Below are positions 62,398 to 64,000 of a stretch of DNA of 64,000 nucleotides, piece by piece. The notes below the pieces were generated by a model. The model was given only the letters and a program-made list of their open reading frames with translations. It did not search any database and was not told where the DNA came from. Both the position numbers and the translations under genes were made by a program. Source of the DNA: Zhengella mangrovi (GTDB lineage: Bacteria; Pseudomonadota; Alphaproteobacteria; Rhizobiales; Rhizobiaceae); the NCBI RefSeq assembly GCF_002727065.1, contig NZ_PDVP01000005.1, positions 1 to 64,000 of the forward strand, in the 5' to 3' direction. Every line of letters begins with the position of its first letter. Within the stretch, counting starts at the first letter, position 1.

Positions 62398-63612
62398 TCA
62401 GCGCAATCCGCCGGCCATGCGCGCCGCTTCCGGCAGGCGCCGCAGCTTCAGCATCGACACCGCGCCGAAGATCGGCCCGGGCACCAGCACGAGGAAGACC
62501 CAGCGCCAGCTTCCCGCCCAATGCGCGATCAGCGGCAGCAGCCAGATCGCCCCGATGGTGATCGCGAAGCCGACGCCCATCTGCAGCGCCAGCGCCGAGC
62601 CGACCCAGCCCGGCTCCGAAAGCTCCGTGACGGCAGCGGAGAACTGGGCACTGTCGGCGATGACGCTGACGCCCCAGATGAGCGCGACGGTCGTGAACAG
62701 CCAGGCCGGTCCTTCGAAGACAAAGCCGATGACGATCGCACAGGTGCCGGAGATGGCGAGCGCCAGCGCCGTGGTCCGGCATCGCCCGATCCGGTCGGCC
62801 AGCCAGCCGCCTGCCGCCGCGCCGGCGAAGCCGGTCGCGATCACGATGAAGGTCAGCGCCGAGGCATTGCCCCCGGCAAGCGGGTTGCCCGCCGAAATTG
62901 CGGCCTGCGCATAGGCCAGGAACCAGCCCCAGACGGCGTAGAGCTCCCACATATGGCCGAAGTAGCCGCAATTGGCCAGCATCACCGGCCGGTTGCGGAC
63001 GATCTCGGCGATCTGGCCGAGGCGCGCCGGCGCGCGCGGAAACGGGTAGGGGCCTTCCTTCAGCGCGAAGGCGAAGATGAGCGTGGCGGCAAGCGCGAAC
63101 CCCGAACTGGCCAGCACGACGAGCCGCCAGTCGAAACCGCCGCCGAGCGCCCGCACCAGGTGGGGCAGTGCGGAACCGACGGTCAGCGCGCCGATCATCA
63201 CCCCCATGGCGAAGCCTCGCCCGGTGCGGAACCATGTCGCGATCAGCTTGACGGCCGGCGGGTAGACCCCGGCGAGCGCGACGCCGGTCACGATGCGCGC
63301 TGCGATGGCAAGAACGGTGCCGGGTTCCGTGAGCAGCAGGAGGTTGGCACCGGATGCCAGAAGCGCCGCCCCGGCCATCATCCGGCCATGCGGCCAGCGG
63401 TCGCCCAGCCCGAGAAAGGCCGACAGCAGCGCGCCGGTGACGAACCCGGCCTGGACTCCGTTGGTCAGCCAGGCAGCCGCACTGGTTCCGAGCGACCAGC
63501 GGTCGATCAGCACCGGCAGCACGGCGGTCGCGGAAAACCACGTCGTCAGCGACATCAGCGTCGCCGCGCAGATCAGCCCCAGGAACCGCCAGCGTCCCGT
63601 GTCGTCAGCCAT
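62398..63612 (-). CDS. MFS transporter
   Basis: The 404-residue protein has 12 predicted membrane helices. The MFS motif between helices 2 and 3 is weak (GLGDRWPHGRMM) and a repeat of it is seen as GGWLADRIGRCRTT between helices 8 and 9. It resembles the nitrate/cyanate-type group of facilitators, but the substrate is unknown. The ATG at 63612 has GGAGGAGAGA upstream. A longer frame upstream is not supported. Confidence 0.87.
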   Translation of the reverse strand: MADDTGRWRFLGLICAATLMSLTTWFSATAVLPVLIDRWSLGTSAAAWLTNGVQAGFVTGALLSAFLGLGDRWPHGRMMAGAALLASGANLLLLTEPGTVLAIAARIVTGVALAGVYPPAVKLIATWFRTGRGFAMGVMIGALTVGSALPHLVRALGGGFDWRLVVLASSGFALAATLIFAFALKEGPYPFPRAPARLGQIAEIVRNRPVMLANCGYFGHMWELYAVWGWFLAYAQAAISAGNPLAGGNASALTFIVIATGFAGAAAGGWLADRIGRCRTTALALAISGTCAIVIGFVFEGPAWLFTTVALIWGVSVIADSAQFSAAVTELSEPGWVGSALALQMGVGFAITIGAIWLLPLIAHWAGSWRWVFLVLVPGPIFGAVSMLKLRRLPEAARMAGGLR

Positions 63613-63805
63613 CGCACGTCTCTCCTCCGCTCCTCCGGCATCCTTGGTCTCACGGACCGCGCGGCCGGGCAAGTCTGTCCACAAATTGGAAACGCTGCGT
63701 TCAGACCTGTTCACGATCACAAAACGCGTGATCGGCTTGCCGGCCACGAACCCGCTTCCATTCTAGTTTGCGCGGAATGCACCAGCTAACAAGGGAGAAT
63801 GCTGA

Positions 63806-64000
63806 TGACCGTACAGACTGACCGCCGCAGCCTGTTCAAGCTCGCGGGCGTGACCGCCGTGGCGCTTGCTACCCCGCAGATCATGGTTCGCAAGGCTTTC
63901 GCCGAAACCATGGCCATGCCGGCCGCCACCGCCTTCAACCAGTTCAAACTGGGTGAATTCACCGTCACCACCGTCAATGACGGCTCCACCGTCATGGAAA
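63806..64000 (+). CDS. Tat-exported MBL-fold metallohydrolase, N-terminal part (cut by window edge)
   Basis: The visible 65 residues start with a twin-arginine signal (TDRRSLFKLAGVTAVALATP, cleavage near AFA-ET). They continue with FNQFKLGEFTVTTVNDGS, which resembles the first strand of MBL-fold hydrolases of the quorum-quenching lactonase-like group. The ATG at 63806 has AGGGAG seven bases upstream; an ATG at 63800 is too close to it. The rest lies outside the window. Confidence 0.65.

Overview
The window is GC-rich, gene-dense DNA from an alphaproteobacterial chromosome or large replicon. A Hyphomicrobiales (Rhizobiales)-like or Rhodobacterales-like organism is most likely. This is inferred from Tat- and Sec-exported binding proteins, an FNR-type regulator, short ModE, an ectoine catabolic cluster and codon use. 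Ectoine use and an N-type (probably Na+-coupled) rotary ATPase suggest a salt-exposed or marine habitat. No rRNA, tRNA, CRISPR array, insertion sequence or prophage was recognised.

Layout. 0-2.4 kb: a truncated CelD-like acetyltransferase, an AraC regulator and a DUF1772 membrane protein. 2.4-12.1 kb: a catabolic locus with a GAF protein, an M24 metallopeptidase and a GntR/FCD repressor, divergent from a ribose-type ABC transporter that is interleaved with hydantoinase/oxoprolinase subunits A and B. 12.1-14.1 kb: arsR, two unrelated arsenate reductases and arsH, with no efflux pump. 14.2-20.7 kb: a phosphodiesterase, a TPR protein and a polyamine-type ABC transporter whose first permease carries an unusual insertion. 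20.8-36.4 kb: a stress or low-oxygen region. It holds an atypical pyruvate kinase, a CHAD protein, an LLM oxidoreductase, an NtrC-type two-component system, YfdX and unknown secreted or membrane proteins, a 56-57 bp tandem repeat array, a c-type cytochrome, a YgiT-type zinc finger protein, a phosphoribosyltransferase, an FNR-type regulator and an orphan OmpR-type regulator. 36.4-39.4 kb: modABC and modE. 39.5-42.9 kb: katG and oxyR, divergent. 42.9-49.7 kb: a complete N-ATPase operon (small protein, atpD-C-Q-R-B-E-F-A-G). 49.9-53.7 kb: a beta-CASP RNase-like enzyme, a PRPP synthetase paralogue and an AMP/thymidine phosphorylase. 53.8-61.9 kb: ectoine and hydroxyectoine catabolism (doeD, doeC, asnC/doeX, eutC, eutB, divergent from doeA and an M20 deacetylase). 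61.9-64 kb: a VOC protein, an MFS transporter and the start of a Tat-exported MBL-fold protein.

Two regulatory networks stand out. First, the kinase/NtrC-type pair at 24.8-27.7 kb lies beside four sigma-54 (-24/-12) promoter matches with exact GG-N10-GC spacing. They precede the kinase gene itself, yfdX, an unknown gene at 28.9 kb and a minus-strand membrane protein gene at 31.0 kb. Each has a related palindrome (GGTKGAAAT-type half sites, perfect CGGTTG...CAACCG at two) roughly 95-120 bp upstream of the predicted start point. This looks like a compact, self-contained sigma-54 regulon around YfdX. Second, FNR/FixK-like boxes (TTGAC-N4-ATCAA and ATGAC-N4-GTCAA types) lie upstream of the phosphoribosyltransferase, DUF3775, the 31.9 kb membrane protein, and exactly midway between the N-ATPase operon and the beta-CASP gene. 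They point to control of the N-ATPase and nucleotide-salvage genes by the FNR-type protein encoded at 34 kb. All functions are read from sequence alone, without database searches.
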